64,000 bases of DNA from positions 124,001 to 188,000 of the forward strand of contig NZ_FNRF01000001.1 in the NCBI RefSeq assembly GCF_900107775.1. Reading direction: 5' to 3'. Below the pieces are notes generated by a model. It did no database searches and was not told where the DNA came from. It saw nothing but the letters and a program-made list of their open reading frames with translations. The position numbers and the translations under genes are program-made. Of the stretch, positions 1 through 10,100 are shown one piece after another (the first letter of the stretch is position 1; every line of letters starts with the position of its first letter). This DNA is from Xylanibacter ruminicola. GTDB taxonomy: Bacteria > Bacteroidota > Bacteroidia > Bacteroidales > Bacteroidaceae.

Positions 1-1293
1 CTGATAGTCAAGAATGGGGTTAACTACCTCATCCCCTTTATACTCGTAACCTTCTGCTTTGCACTCTGGGGCTTTGCCAACGATATCACCAACCCCATGG
101 TGAAAGCATTCTCTAAAATCTTCCGCATGAGCGTAACCGATGGTACGCTGGTGCAGGTAGCGTTCTATGGCGGTTACTTCTGCATGGCGTTCCCTGCGGC
201 CATCTTTATCCGTAAGTTCTCGTACAAGGCGGGCGTGCTGATGGGGCTCGGGCTCTATGCTACCGGTGCCCTGCTGTTTTTCCCCGCCAAGGCCATCGGT
301 ATCTACGGCTGTTTCCTCATCGCCTACTTTATCATGACGTGCGGACTCTCGTTCCTCGAAACATCGTGTAACCCTTACATTCTAACCATGGGCCCAGCCG
401 AAACAGCAACCCGTCGCCTGAATATGGCACAGTGCTTTAACCCCTGCGGCTCTATCATCGGTATGTTTGTGGCCATGAACTTTATTCAGGCCAAGCTCAA
501 CCCCATGAGCAGCGACGAGCGTGCCCTGCTGAGCGACACAGAGTTTGAGGCTCTGAAAGATGCCGACCTGAGTGTACTGATTTCGCCCTACCTGATTATA
601 GGTTTGGTGATTGTATGTATGCTGCTACTGATGCGCTTTACCAAGATGCCAAAAATCGGCGATGCCAACCACGACATCCACTTCCTGGTAACCATCAAGC
701 GCATTTTTGCACTCAAATACTACCGCGAGGGTGTAATTGCCCAGTTCTTCTATGTAGGTGCGCAGATTATGTGCTGGACTTTTATTATACAATATGGTAC
801 GCGCGTATTCATGGCCGAGGGTATGGACGAGCAGGCTGCCGAAGTTCTGTCGCAGCGATTCAACATCTTTGCCATGCTGTTCTTCATCTGCTCGCGTTTC
901 ATCGCCACCTTCTTGATGAAATACGTAAAGCCTGCCATGCTGCTGGCCATCTTTGGTGTACTAGCCATGGTATTTACACTGGGCGTTATCGGTTTCCAGG
1001 ATCGTTTGGGCGTGTACTGTCTGGTATGCGTTAGCGGTTGCATGTCGCTCATGTTCCCCACCATCTATGGTATTGCACTCGACGGACTGGGCGACGATGC
1101 CAAGTTCGGTGCAGCAGGTCTTATCATGGCCATCTTAGGCGGTTCGGTACTGCCCCCATTGCAGGCTATGATTATCGACGAGGGCACGTTGATGGGTATG
1201 CCAGCCACCAACATCTCGTTCGTACTGCCACTCATCTGTTTCCTCGTGGTAACAGCCTACGGTTATCGAATTCATCTCAAGAAACATTTATAA
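1..1293 (+). CDS. MFS sugar permease, FucP type (5' end missing)
   Basis: A major facilitator superfamily permease resembling the L-fucose:H+ symporter FucP, expected to import a monosaccharide across the inner membrane. The frame is open from base 1, and the residues before the first in-frame ATG (position 97) read LWGFANDITNPMV, the typical FucP first-helix segment, so the gene starts upstream of the window. The visible part is hydrophobic with about eleven membrane segments and contains FLETSCNPYI, another FucP-like segment. Its stop lies 5 bases before the GH97 start. Together with the glycosidase, alcohol dehydrogenase and epimerase downstream it looks like a sugar utilisation operon. 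The exact substrate cannot be read from sequence. Confidence 0.88.
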   Translation: MIVKNGVNYLIPFILVTFCFALWGFANDITNPMVKAFSKIFRMSVTDGTLVQVAFYGGYFCMAFPAAIFIRKFSYKAGVLMGLGLYATGALLFFPAKAIGIYGCFLIAYFIMTCGLSFLETSCNPYILTMGPAETATRRLNMAQCFNPCGSIIGMFVAMNFIQAKLNPMSSDERALLSDTEFEALKDADLSVLISPYLIIGLVIVCMLLLMRFTKMPKIGDANHDIHFLVTIKRIFALKYYREGVIAQFFYVGAQIMCWTFIIQYGTRVFMAEGMDEQAAEVLSQRFNIFAMLFFICSRFIATFLMKYVKPAMLLAIFGVLAMVFTLGVIGFQDRLGVYCLVCVSGCMSLMFPTIYGIALDGLGDDAKFGAAGLIMAILGGSVLPPLQAMIIDEGTLMGMPATNISFVLPLICFLVVTAYGYRIHLKKHL

Positions 1294-1298
1294 TTCCC

Positions 1299-3167
1299 AT
1301 GAAGAAAAAGTTTTTATTTTTAATAACTACATGTTTCGGAGCGCTCAGCCTGTCGGCTCAGCAGCCCGTATCGCCCAATGGCAAGCTTACTGTAACCAAC
1401 AGCGGCCAGGGCATCAGTGTTAACTATCAGGAACAAGAGGTGCTCAATATACCCGTGCTGGGCTACGAGGGCATCAAAAGCAATCGGCTGAAATTTAAGC
1501 CCATTGGCAAGGTAACAGCTAACTACCAGATGCTGGCCGGCAAGAAATCTACCTGCACCAACGAGGCCAACGAGTATGTGGCCAAGTTGAGCGGCAACTT
1601 GCAGTTGGTACTACGCCTGTATAACGACGGTGCTGCCTTCCGCTACGAACTGAGTGGTTTGAAAGGCAAGCTGCCCAAGGAGAAAACAGCTTACATGATT
1701 CCCGAAGGCACCAAACGCTGGATGCTGCAGTGGACCGACAGCTATGAGGGATTCTACCCCATGAGCACCACGGGCAAGATTAAGCCTATCGGCCGTATGG
1801 CTGGCGTGGTAAAATCCGACGAGGGTTACAACCTGCGCTGGGGATTCCCTACTCTAGTTGAGCCACAGGAGGGTGTATTCATGCTGCTCTCCGAGGCTAA
1901 CATTGAGCGTAACCAGGCTGCAGCATGCCTCTATACCGATGGCGACCTGCTACGCGTAACACCCGATGTAAACGAGGTAAAACTCAAAGGCAAGTGGCAT
2001 TCACCCTGGCGTATTGCTATCATCGGCGGTATGCAGGACCTGATTCAGAGTACCTTGGTAACCGACGTGAGCGAGCCATGCAAACTAAGCGATACCAGCT
2101 GGATTAAACCCGGTGTTGTATCGTGGATTTACTGGGCATACAACCATGGTTCGAACGACTACAACATTATTAAGAAATACGTGGATATGGCCGTTACCCT
2201 GAAACTGCCTTACGTGCTGATTGATGCCGAGTGGGATGAGATGAAAGATGGCAAGACTATCGAGGAAGCCGTGGCTTATGCCAACTCGAAGGGTGTTAAG
2301 CCCATGATTTGGTATAACTCATCAGTAGGTTGGATTGATGGTGCCCCCACACCAAAGTTCCGCCTGAACAAGCCCGAAGACCGCGAAAAGGAGTTTGCCT
2401 GGTGCGAGAAGATTGGCATAGCTGGTGTAAAGATCGACTTCTTCTCAGGCGACTGTCAGCGCGATATGACATACTGCATCGACCTGCTGGAGTGTGCCGC
2501 CAAGCATCATCTACTGGTAAACTTCCATGGTGCCACCGTGCCTCGTGGATGGCAGCGCACCTACCCCAACCTCATGTCGACCGAGGGTGTGTATGGTGCC
2601 GAGTGGTACAACAACGTGCCTACATTTACCAACGTAGCAGCCAGTCATAACACCACGCTGCCTTTTACCCGTAACATCATCGGTCCGATGGACTACACCC
2701 CATGTACCTTCAGCGATTCGCAGCATACACACATTACCAGCGATGCCCACGAACTGGCTCTGACCGTACTGTACGAGAGTGCCCTGCAGCATCTGGCCGA
2801 TAAGCCCGAGAGCTATCTGGTGCAGCCTCAGCAGGTACAGGATTTCTTCGGAAAACTGCCCACCACATGGGATGAGACCCGATACGTGAGTGGGTATCCC
2901 GGCGAGAGCGTAGTACTGGCCCGCCGTAGCGGCAATACTTGGTATGTGGCTGGTATCAACGGTACCGACGATAAGAAGGTACTCGATGTAGATCTGAGTT
3001 TTATCAGTGGCGCCAAGTGCGTGCAGACCTTTGCTGATGCAGATCCAACCCAGTATCAACTGGCAGGCAATAAGGATTGGCTAATTACCAAGGGCAATCA
3101 GATACCTAAGCAAATTGCCACACAACCCCGTGGTGGTTTCGTGCTGGTCATCAAATCACAAAGATAA
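1299..3167 (+). CDS. GH97 family alpha-glycosidase, exported
   Basis: A 622-residue glycoside hydrolase of family 97 (the family of SusB), acting on alpha-linked glucosides or galactosides in the periplasm. The start chosen at 1299 gives a clean signal peptide (MKKKFLFLITTCFGALSLSA). An earlier in-frame ATG at 1038 lies inside the permease gene and is not used. An N-terminal beta-sandwich is followed by a TIM barrel with LPYVLIDAEWDEM, GVKIDFFSGD (Asp380) and LMSTEGVYGAEW (Glu429). In the family an Asp at the GVKIDF position is the nucleophile of retaining members such as the Bacteroides alpha-galactosidase, while inverting SusB lacks it, so a retaining enzyme is inferred. It follows the permease by 5 bases. 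Confidence 0.9.
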   Translation: MKKKFLFLITTCFGALSLSAQQPVSPNGKLTVTNSGQGISVNYQEQEVLNIPVLGYEGIKSNRLKFKPIGKVTANYQMLAGKKSTCTNEANEYVAKLSGNLQLVLRLYNDGAAFRYELSGLKGKLPKEKTAYMIPEGTKRWMLQWTDSYEGFYPMSTTGKIKPIGRMAGVVKSDEGYNLRWGFPTLVEPQEGVFMLLSEANIERNQAAACLYTDGDLLRVTPDVNEVKLKGKWHSPWRIAIIGGMQDLIQSTLVTDVSEPCKLSDTSWIKPGVVSWIYWAYNHGSNDYNIIKKYVDMAVTLKLPYVLIDAEWDEMKDGKTIEEAVAYANSKGVKPMIWYNSSVGWIDGAPTPKFRLNKPEDREKEFAWCEKIGIAGVKIDFFSGDCQRDMTYCIDLLECAAKHHLLVNFHGATVPRGWQRTYPNLMSTEGVYGAEWYNNVPTFTNVAASHNTTLPFTRNIIGPMDYTPCTFSDSQHTHITSDAHELALTVLYESALQHLADKPESYLVQPQQVQDFFGKLPTTWDETRYVSGYPGESVVLARRSGNTWYVAGINGTDDKKVLDVDLSFISGAKCVQTFADADPTQYQLAGNKDWLITKGNQIPKQIATQPRGGFVLVIKSQR

Positions 3168-3175
3168 ACATTTAT

Positions 3176-4360
3176 ATGAAGGATTTTAATTTCTATGCCC
3201 CTACCGAGGTGGTGTTTGGAGAACAGAGTGAAGAGCAGGTAGCTGCGCTGGTAAAGAAGTATGGCGGCACAAAGGTGCTGGTACATTATGGTGGACAGAG
3301 TGCCAAACGCTCTGGTCTGCTCGACAAGATTTGTGGTTTACTGAGCGATGGCGGCGTTGAGTATGTTACGCTGGGAGGTGTAGTGCCCAATCCCCGATTA
3401 TCGTTGGCTCAGCAGGGTATCGAACTCTGCCGCAAGGAGGGTATCGACTTTATTCTGGCCATAGGTGGCGGTAGTGTTATCGACTCGGCTAAGTGCATTG
3501 GCTACGGTGTACCTTTCGAGGGTAACGTATGGGATATCTACATGGGTAAAGCCCAACCCAAGACCATGCTGCCCGTAGCAGCGGTGCTTACCATTCCTGC
3601 TGCAGGTAGTGAGATGAGCGAAAGTTCAGTGATTACCAACGAGGACGGCGATGTAAAGGTGGGTTACAGTAACAATCTGAGTCGCCCCAAGTTTGCTATC
3701 CTGAATCCTCGTCGCACCATGACATTGCCTCCTTACCAGACGGCAGCCGGTGTTACCGATATGATGATGCACACCATGGAGCGTTACTTTACCAAGGACG
3801 ATGATATGGACTTTACTACCGATCTGGCCGAGGCTGCGCTGCGTAGTATCAAGAATGCAGTATTCCCTGTGCTGAAGAATCCAGAGGACTATCGCTACCG
3901 TGCACAGATTATGTGGGGCGGTTCGCTGATGCATAACGACCTTACTGGCTGCGGTGCTATCGGCGATTGGGCAACCCACCAGCTGGAGCACGAACTCAGT
4001 GGCATGTTCGATGTAACCCATGGTGCCGGTCTGGCTGCCATCTGGCCAAGTTGGGCCCGCTATACCATGCACGAGAATCTTAGTAGATTTGTACGCTTTG
4101 CCGTTAACGTGATGGATGTACCCAACGACTTTACCGATCCCGAAGGCACTGCCGAAAAGGGAGTCCAGGCCATGGAGCGTTTCTATCACGCCATCGGTAT
4201 GCCTATCAACATCAAGGAACTGATTGGCAAGGACATCACCGACGAGGAAATCAAGGAGATGGTGCGCAAATGCAGTCGTAACAACACCATTACCTGCGGT
4301 AACCTGAAAGTGCTGAAGGCCGAGGACATGGAAGCAATCTATAAGATGGCACGCGGATGA
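3176..4360 (+). CDS. Iron-containing alcohol dehydrogenase (YqhD/BDH type)
   Basis: A 394-residue group III metal-dependent alcohol dehydrogenase, cytosolic, probably NADPH-linked and reducing aldehydes. The start FNFYAPTEVVFG, the nucleotide-binding IGGGSVIDSAKC and the metal-ligand segments (TDMMMHTMERYF with Asp and His; HQLEHELSGMFDVTHGAGLA with two His) match the YqhD/BdhA subfamily, and the length is usual. It follows the GH97 gene by 8 bases and its last codons overlap the next start (ATGA). In this operon it may reduce a sugar-derived aldehyde such as lactaldehyde, which is inference from the FucP-like permease. Confidence 0.9.
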   Translation: MKDFNFYAPTEVVFGEQSEEQVAALVKKYGGTKVLVHYGGQSAKRSGLLDKICGLLSDGGVEYVTLGGVVPNPRLSLAQQGIELCRKEGIDFILAIGGGSVIDSAKCIGYGVPFEGNVWDIYMGKAQPKTMLPVAAVLTIPAAGSEMSESSVITNEDGDVKVGYSNNLSRPKFAILNPRRTMTLPPYQTAAGVTDMMMHTMERYFTKDDDMDFTTDLAEAALRSIKNAVFPVLKNPEDYRYRAQIMWGGSLMHNDLTGCGAIGDWATHQLEHELSGMFDVTHGAGLAAIWPSWARYTMHENLSRFVRFAVNVMDVPNDFTDPEGTAEKGVQAMERFYHAIGMPINIKELIGKDITDEEIKEMVRKCSRNNTITCGNLKVLKAEDMEAIYKMARG

Positions 4361-5373
4361 AGATATTAATGATAGGTGGCACGGGTACTATTAGCTCGGC
4401 CATCACCCGCCAATTAGCAGCTGCAGGGCACGACCTGTGGCTGCTGAATCGTGGCAATCGCAAAAACGAGGTGCCAGAAGGGGTTACACAGATTATTGCC
4501 GATATCGACGACGAGCCGAAGGTGCTCGAACTGCTTGGCAAGAAAACCTTCGATACCGTATGTGAGTTTATCGGTTTCCTGCCTTCTCAGGTTGAACGCG
4601 ACGTGCGTTTATTTAAAGGCCGCACCCGTCAGTATGTTTACATCTCGTCGGCATCAGCCTATAACAAGCCCGCCGCCAACCATGTGATTACCGAGGGTAC
4701 CACACTGGCCAACCCCTACTGGGAGTACTCGCGAAACAAGATTGCCTGCGAAGAACTGCTGCTGAAGGAGTATCGTGAAAACGGTTTTCCTATTACCATC
4801 GTACGCCCCTCGCATACCTACTGCGAGCGCAGTGTGCCTGTTAGTGTACATGGACCTAAGGGTTCGTGGCAGGTACTCAAGCGTATGCTGCAAGGCAAGC
4901 AGGTGCTTGTGAACGGCGACGGTTCATCGCTTTGGACTGTAACCTGGAACGAGGACTTTGCCCGTGGTTTCATCGGTCTGTTGGGCAATCCCAAGGCTAT
5001 TGGCGAGGCCTTCCAGATTATGAGCGACGAGCAGCTGTCGTGGAATCAGATTTACCAGTGCGTGGCCAATGCATTAGGTGTAGAATTCCGTCCGTACTAC
5101 GTTGCCTCGGAATTCCTGGCTACCACATCGCCCAAGGAGTGGGATTTTACAGGTAATCTGCTGGGCGACAAGAGTGTAACGGTAATGTTCGACTGCGCCA
5201 AACTGAAGCGCGCCGTACCAGGATTCCAGGCCACAACCCGTTTCGACGAAGGTGTACGCCGTTGCGTACAGTACATCCTGGCACATCCCGAACTGCAGAT
5301 AGAGGACCCAGAATTCGACCAGTGGTGCGACCGCGTTATTGACGCACAAGAGCAAGCCAAGCGCTCTGTCTGA
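4357..5373 (+). CDS. NAD-dependent epimerase/dehydratase-like (SDR) protein
   Basis: A 338-residue atypical short-chain dehydrogenase. The N-terminal MKILMIGGTGTISSAIT is a dinucleotide-binding loop, followed by YVYISSASAY and an active-site-like YSRNKIACEE (Tyr-x3-Lys), then IVRPSHTY. The substrate is unknown; relatives act on nucleotide or free sugars. It overlaps the preceding dehydrogenase by 4 bases, so the two are translationally coupled and the last gene of the sugar operon. A palindromic element follows directly. Confidence 0.85.
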   Translation: MKILMIGGTGTISSAITRQLAAAGHDLWLLNRGNRKNEVPEGVTQIIADIDDEPKVLELLGKKTFDTVCEFIGFLPSQVERDVRLFKGRTRQYVYISSASAYNKPAANHVITEGTTLANPYWEYSRNKIACEELLLKEYRENGFPITIVRPSHTYCERSVPVSVHGPKGSWQVLKRMLQGKQVLVNGDGSSLWTVTWNEDFARGFIGLLGNPKAIGEAFQIMSDEQLSWNQIYQCVANALGVEFRPYYVASEFLATTSPKEWDFTGNLLGDKSVTVMFDCAKLKRAVPGFQATTRFDEGVRRCVQYILAHPELQIEDPEFDQWCDRVIDAQEQAKRSV

Positions 5374-5375
5374 TG

Positions 5376-5460
5376 TTTTAGGCACGAATTACGCGAATTT
5401 CACGATTTTTTTATGTTGATGTAAAATTTTTCGTGTTAATTCGCGTAATTCGTGCTAAAA
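5376..5460. repeat. Long imperfect palindrome, terminator-like
   Basis: Arms of about 30 bases (left from 5376, right ending 5460) match except for a few bases. The core of each arm is CACGAATTACGCGAATT, and the loop is about 15 bases. It sits right after a stop codon and before the cysS promoter, with A/T runs on both sides, so it can act as a transcription terminator. The same core is, to my knowledge, common between genes in Bacteroidales; that could not be checked here. Confidence 0.6.
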
Positions 5461-5465
5461 AAATT

Positions 5466-5473
5466 GTACCTTT
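5466..5473 (+). promoter_or_regulatory. -7 promoter element for cysS
   Basis: TACCTTTG followed by CACC, 23 bases before the cysS ATG, is the Bacteroidetes -7 consensus TAnnTTTG. Confidence 0.6.
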
Positions 5474-5495
5474 GCACCCAAAATTTAAGAGCATT

Positions 5496-6986
5496 ATGGA
5501 ATCTAAGTTAGTAATTTACAATACTTTGACACGACAGAAGGAGCGTTTCGAGCCCCTTCACGCCCCCAACGTGGGTATGTATGTTTGTGGACCTACCGTG
5601 TATGGCGATCCCCATCTGGGACACGCCCGTCCTGCGATTACTTTCGACCTGGTGTTCCGTTATCTGAAGCATCTGGGTTATAAAGTACGTTATGTACGTA
5701 ATATTACCGACGTAGGTCACTTGGAGCACGATGCCGACGAGGGTGAGGATAAGATTGCTAAAAAAGCCCGCCTGGAGCAATTGGAGCCTATGGAGATTGC
5801 CCAGTACTACACCAACCGCTATCATGCGGCTATGGATGCACTGAATGTGCTGCGCCCCTCTATCGAGCCCCATGCCACTGGTCATATCATCGAACAGCAA
5901 CAGCTGGTTCAGCAGATTATCGACAATGGCTTTGCTTACGAGAGCAACGGCTCTATCTACTTTGATATCGAAGCTTACAACAAGAAGTTCCAGTATGGTA
6001 TCCTGTCAGGTCGTTCACTTGAGAACGTAAAGGATGCCAGTCGTGAGCTCGATGGTGTAGGCGAGAAACGCAATCAGGCCGACTTTGCCCTGTGGAAGAA
6101 GGCTCAGCCCGAGCACATCATGCGCTGGCCAAGTCCTTGGAGTGACGGATTCCCCGGTTGGCACTGCGAGTGCACAGCTATGGGTCGCAAGTACCTCGGC
6201 GAGGAGTTCGATATCCATGGTGGTGGAATGGACCTGGTATTCCCACACCACGAATGTGAGATTGCACAGGCACAGGCCTCAATGGGTCACCCCGCTGTAA
6301 AATACTGGATGCATAACAACATGCTGACCATCAACGGACAGAAGATGGGTAAGTCGTATAACAATTTCATCACACTCGAGCAGTTCTTCACCGGCAATCA
6401 CCCATTGCTGAAGAAGGCCTACTCGCCCATGACCATCCGTTTCTTCGTGCTGAGTGCTCACTACCGTGGCACCGTAGATTTCTCGAACGAAGCCTTGGAG
6501 GCAGCCGAGAAGGGATTGGAGAAGATGATGAACGCCATTGCCGACCTGGAGCGCGTTCAGGTAGCCGACAAGTGCGATGCCGAGACCGAGAAGGTAGTTA
6601 AGGCCCTGCGCCAGAAGTGCTACGATGCCATGAACGACGACCTGGCAACCCCACAGGTTATCAGCAGTCTGTTCGAGGCTTGCACCGTAGTTAATAAGCT
6701 TACCGACCACAAAGCCACCATCTGTGCCGAGTGCCTGCAGGAGCTGAAGGAAACCATGCACCTCTTTACCGAGGACATCTTAGGTTTGAAGGCCGAGAAG
6801 AGCGGCACCAACGATGAGCGCGAGGCTGCTTTCGGCAAGGTGATGGACATGGTACTGGAGCTGCGTGCCAAGGCCAAGGCCGATAAGGACTGGGCTACCA
6901 GCGATAAGATTCGCGATGAACTCGCAGCAGCCGGTTTCGAGGTGAAGGACACCAAGGATGGTGTTACCTGGAAACTGAACAAATAA
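5496..6986 (+). CDS. cysS: Cysteinyl-tRNA synthetase
   Basis: A 496-residue class I aminoacyl-tRNA synthetase charging tRNA-Cys in the cytosol. The ATP-binding HIGH-like motif is in [12 protein letters not shown] and the KMSKS loop reads KMGKS. Zinc ligands lie in WHCECTAMG and HHECEIAQ, and the length is typical. The start at 5496 follows a -7 box and matches the usual N-terminus ([16 protein letters not shown]); the longer frame from 5433 would begin before the promoter. It is monocistronic, ended by a hairpin terminator. Confidence 0.97.
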   Translation: MESKLVIYNTLTRQKERFEPLHAPNVGMYVCGPTVYGDPHLGHARPAITFDLVFRYLKHLGYKVRYVRNITDVGHLEHDADEGEDKIAKKARLEQLEPMEIAQYYTNRYHAAMDALNVLRPSIEPHATGHIIEQQQLVQQIIDNGFAYESNGSIYFDIEAYNKKFQYGILSGRSLENVKDASRELDGVGEKRNQADFALWKKAQPEHIMRWPSPWSDGFPGWHCECTAMGRKYLGEEFDIHGGGMDLVFPHHECEIAQAQASMGHPAVKYWMHNNMLTINGQKMGKSYNNFITLEQFFTGNHPLLKKAYSPMTIRFFVLSAHYRGTVDFSNEALEAAEKGLEKMMNAIADLERVQVADKCDAETEKVVKALRQKCYDAMNDDLATPQVISSLFEACTVVNKLTDHKATICAECLQELKETMHLFTEDILGLKAEKSGTNDEREAAFGKVMDMVLELRAKAKADKDWATSDKIRDELAAAGFEVKDTKDGVTWKLNK

Positions 6987-7002
6987 CATCAAACAATAAA
7001 TT

Positions 7003-7029
7003 CCTCGCTCGGTTGAGCGGGGGATTTTT
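7003..7029 (+). terminator. Intrinsic terminator after cysS
   Basis: CCTCGCTC-GGTT-GAGCGGGG forms an 8-bp stem with one G-U pair and a tight loop, followed by GATTTTTGTATTTT, 16 bases after the cysS stop. Confidence 0.75.
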
Positions 7030-7098
7030 GTATTTTATACCCTAAACCGATAACTTGCCTTTACCCATGTTTGCAACCAAGTTGCATTTTGAATGTAT

Positions 7099-7106
7099 TA
7101 CCTTTG
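7099..7106 (+). promoter_or_regulatory. -7 promoter element for the RND efflux operon
   Basis: TACCTTTG followed by CAGCC, 21 bases before the pump start at 7128. A TTG at 7082-7084 lies at a suitable -33 distance. Confidence 0.55.
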
Positions 7107-7127
7107 CAGCCGAAAATTAAATTTGGT

Positions 7128-10100
7128 ATGATTAACAGGATAATATACTATTCCATTCACCACAAATTTATGGTGCTGTTACTACTGGCGGCGATTATCG
7201 GCGGCGGACTATACAGCATGCGGAACATTAATGTGGACTCAACACCTGATATTACAGATAATCAGGTGCAGGTGATTACATCGTCGCCTAATCTTTCTAC
7301 GCTCGATATCGAGCAGTTTGTAACCTACCCCGTAGAACTGGCAATGGCCAATCTGCCAGGTGTAGAGGATATCCGTTCGGTATCACGTTTCGGATTGTCG
7401 GTTGTTACCGTGGTATTTCGCGAGGATATGGGCACCTATCTGCCGCGCCAACTGGTAAAGGAGAAACTCGACGAGGTTGAGGAACAGATACCAGAAGGCT
7501 TTGGCAAACCAGAGATGGGTCCCATCACCACAGGTCTGGGCGAGATATTCCAATACACCCTACAGCCCAAGGACACTACAAAGTACACACCTCAGGAACT
7601 ACGAACCATGCAGGACTGGGTGGTGAAACGTCAGTTATCGATGATACCAGGCGTGGTTGAAGTGAACTCGTTTGGCGGCAGCATTAAACAGTACGAGATA
7701 GCCCTGAGCAGCGAACAGTTAAACGCCCGACATGTAACCATGCAAGAGGTTTTCGATGCCCTGAGCAAGAACAACGTGAACACTGGCGGTGCCTACATAG
7801 AAAAGGAACACATGGCCAGTTTTATCCGTGGCGAAGGTCTGGTAAAGAATATCGATGACATCAAGCAGATAGTGGTTAAGCACGAAGGCGGTGTACCTGT
7901 ACTTATCAACGATGTAGCCGAGGATGTGCGTTTTGGGCATCAGGTGCGCTACGGAGCCTTTACCCAAGATGGTCATGAGGCTGTGGGCGGTATGATTCTG
8001 ATGCTCAAAGGTGCTAATAGTGATAAAGTGGTAACTGCTGTAAAAGCACGTATGCAGGAGGTACAGAAGAGTCTGCCTGCAGATATCGAGATAAAGCCTT
8101 TCCTTGATCGCAGTAACCTTATCGAGCGCACCACCAGCACCATCGCACGAAACCTCATCGAGGGCGCATTGATTGTTATCTTTGTGCTCGTACTACTGAT
8201 GGGTAGCATACGTGGCGGTATTATCACCGCCTCGGTAATCCCTCTAGCCTTACTCTTTGCATTTATACTTATGCACCTTTTCGGTGTGTCGGCAAACCTG
8301 ATGAGCTTAGGTGCAATCGATTTCGGTATTATCGTTGATGGCGCCGTAATAATTGTCGAAGGTATCGTACATAAGATAGAAAAGGCTAAAGGTCAGGATA
8401 TGGACTGCGTCAGCTACGAGAGTGCTACAACTATGATGCACTCGGCTTTCTTCGGTCAGCTTATTATCCTCATTGTCTTCACCCCTATTCTATTCCTTAC
8501 AGGTGTAAGCGGGAAGATGTTCCAACCAATGGCATACACCTTTGCCTTTGCCGTGCTAGGGGCACTCATTCTGTGCCTTACCTACGTACCTGTGGCTAGC
8601 GCGTTACTGCTACGCCCCACAAGAAATGAGCAGAGCAGATTGGCGCGCTTGGAATACCGACTAAAGTTACTGAGCGAACACGTCATGCAGCACTTTCAGA
8701 ATGCTTACACACCATTGCTACGCCTTTCGCTCGTACATAAACGCCTTGTATTGGGAGCTGCCTTAGGATTGTTTGTGCTGTCGGCTATCGTATTCGGTCG
8801 TATGGGTGGCGAGTTTATTCCCGAACTCGACGAGGGTGATATCGCCATGCAGACATTCCTACGTCCAGGCTCATCGCTCACCGAGACCATCCAACGCGAG
8901 GAGGAGGTTGAACGCCTGCTACTGGAGCACTTCCCCGATGAGATCAAGACCGTATGCGCCCGTATCGGTGTGGCTGATATTCCTACCGACCCGATGGGGT
9001 TTGACTATACCGACTCGTTTATCATCCTTGAAAAAGACAAGAGCAAATGGACTAAAGCCTCATCAAAGGAGGAACTTATTGAACGTATGCTCGAGGTGCT
9101 AAACACACTGCCTGGGCTAAACTACTCCTTCTCACAGCCAGTGGCACTGCGCTTCAACGAGTTGCTGACAGGCGTTCGCGAGGATATCGCCGTAAAGGTG
9201 TATGGCGAAGATCTCGACACACTGAACATCATCGGCGAGAAAATGGTAAACATCATCAGTAAGATTGATGGTGCCGAGGATGTAGCACTGGAACGTACGG
9301 CCGGACTGCCACAGATAACCATACGTTACGACCGTCAGCGTCTGGCGCGCTATGGTCTCGACATCGACAAACTGAACAATTATGTTTCGGCAGCTTTTGC
9401 AGGCGCCAAAGCTGGTGTAATTTTCGAAGGCGAGAAGCGATTCGACATGGTTATACGTCTGGATCAGCGCGAACGTCAGAGTATCGATAACATTCAGAAT
9501 CTATACGTAGATCTGCCTGGTGGTTCCTTGATTCCGCTAAAGGAGGTGGCTGATATCAGCTACGAGCCAGGACCCATGCAGATTAGTCGCGACCGTGCTT
9601 CGCGTCGTATCTATGTGGGTGTTAATGTGCGTGGGCGCGATGTACAGTCGCTTGTTGACGAGATTCAGCAGGCATTCAACCATCAGCTTAGCCTGCCCAC
9701 AGGCTATCATATCACCTACGGTGGCGAGTTCCAGAACCTGGAAGATGCCCGCCAGCGTCTCACCATTGTGATGCCAGTAGCCTTACTACTTATCTTTGTT
9801 CTGCTATATTTTGCCCTTCGCTCGGTACGTCAGGCGCTTATGATTTATATTGCCGTACCGCTTGCCACCATCGGCGGCATTCTTGCCCTGGCCTTGCGCG
9901 GTATGCCTTTCAGTATCTCAGCAGGTGTAGGTTTCATCGTACTCTTCGGCGTAGCAGTTCTCAATGGATTGGTACTCATTAACCGGTTCAACTCCTTACA
10001 CCAGCAGGGCATCAGCAACATTAACGAACGTATATTAAAAGGTACACGTGAGCGCTTACGCCCCATCCTACTTACCGCCACTGCCGCCATGCTTGGTTTC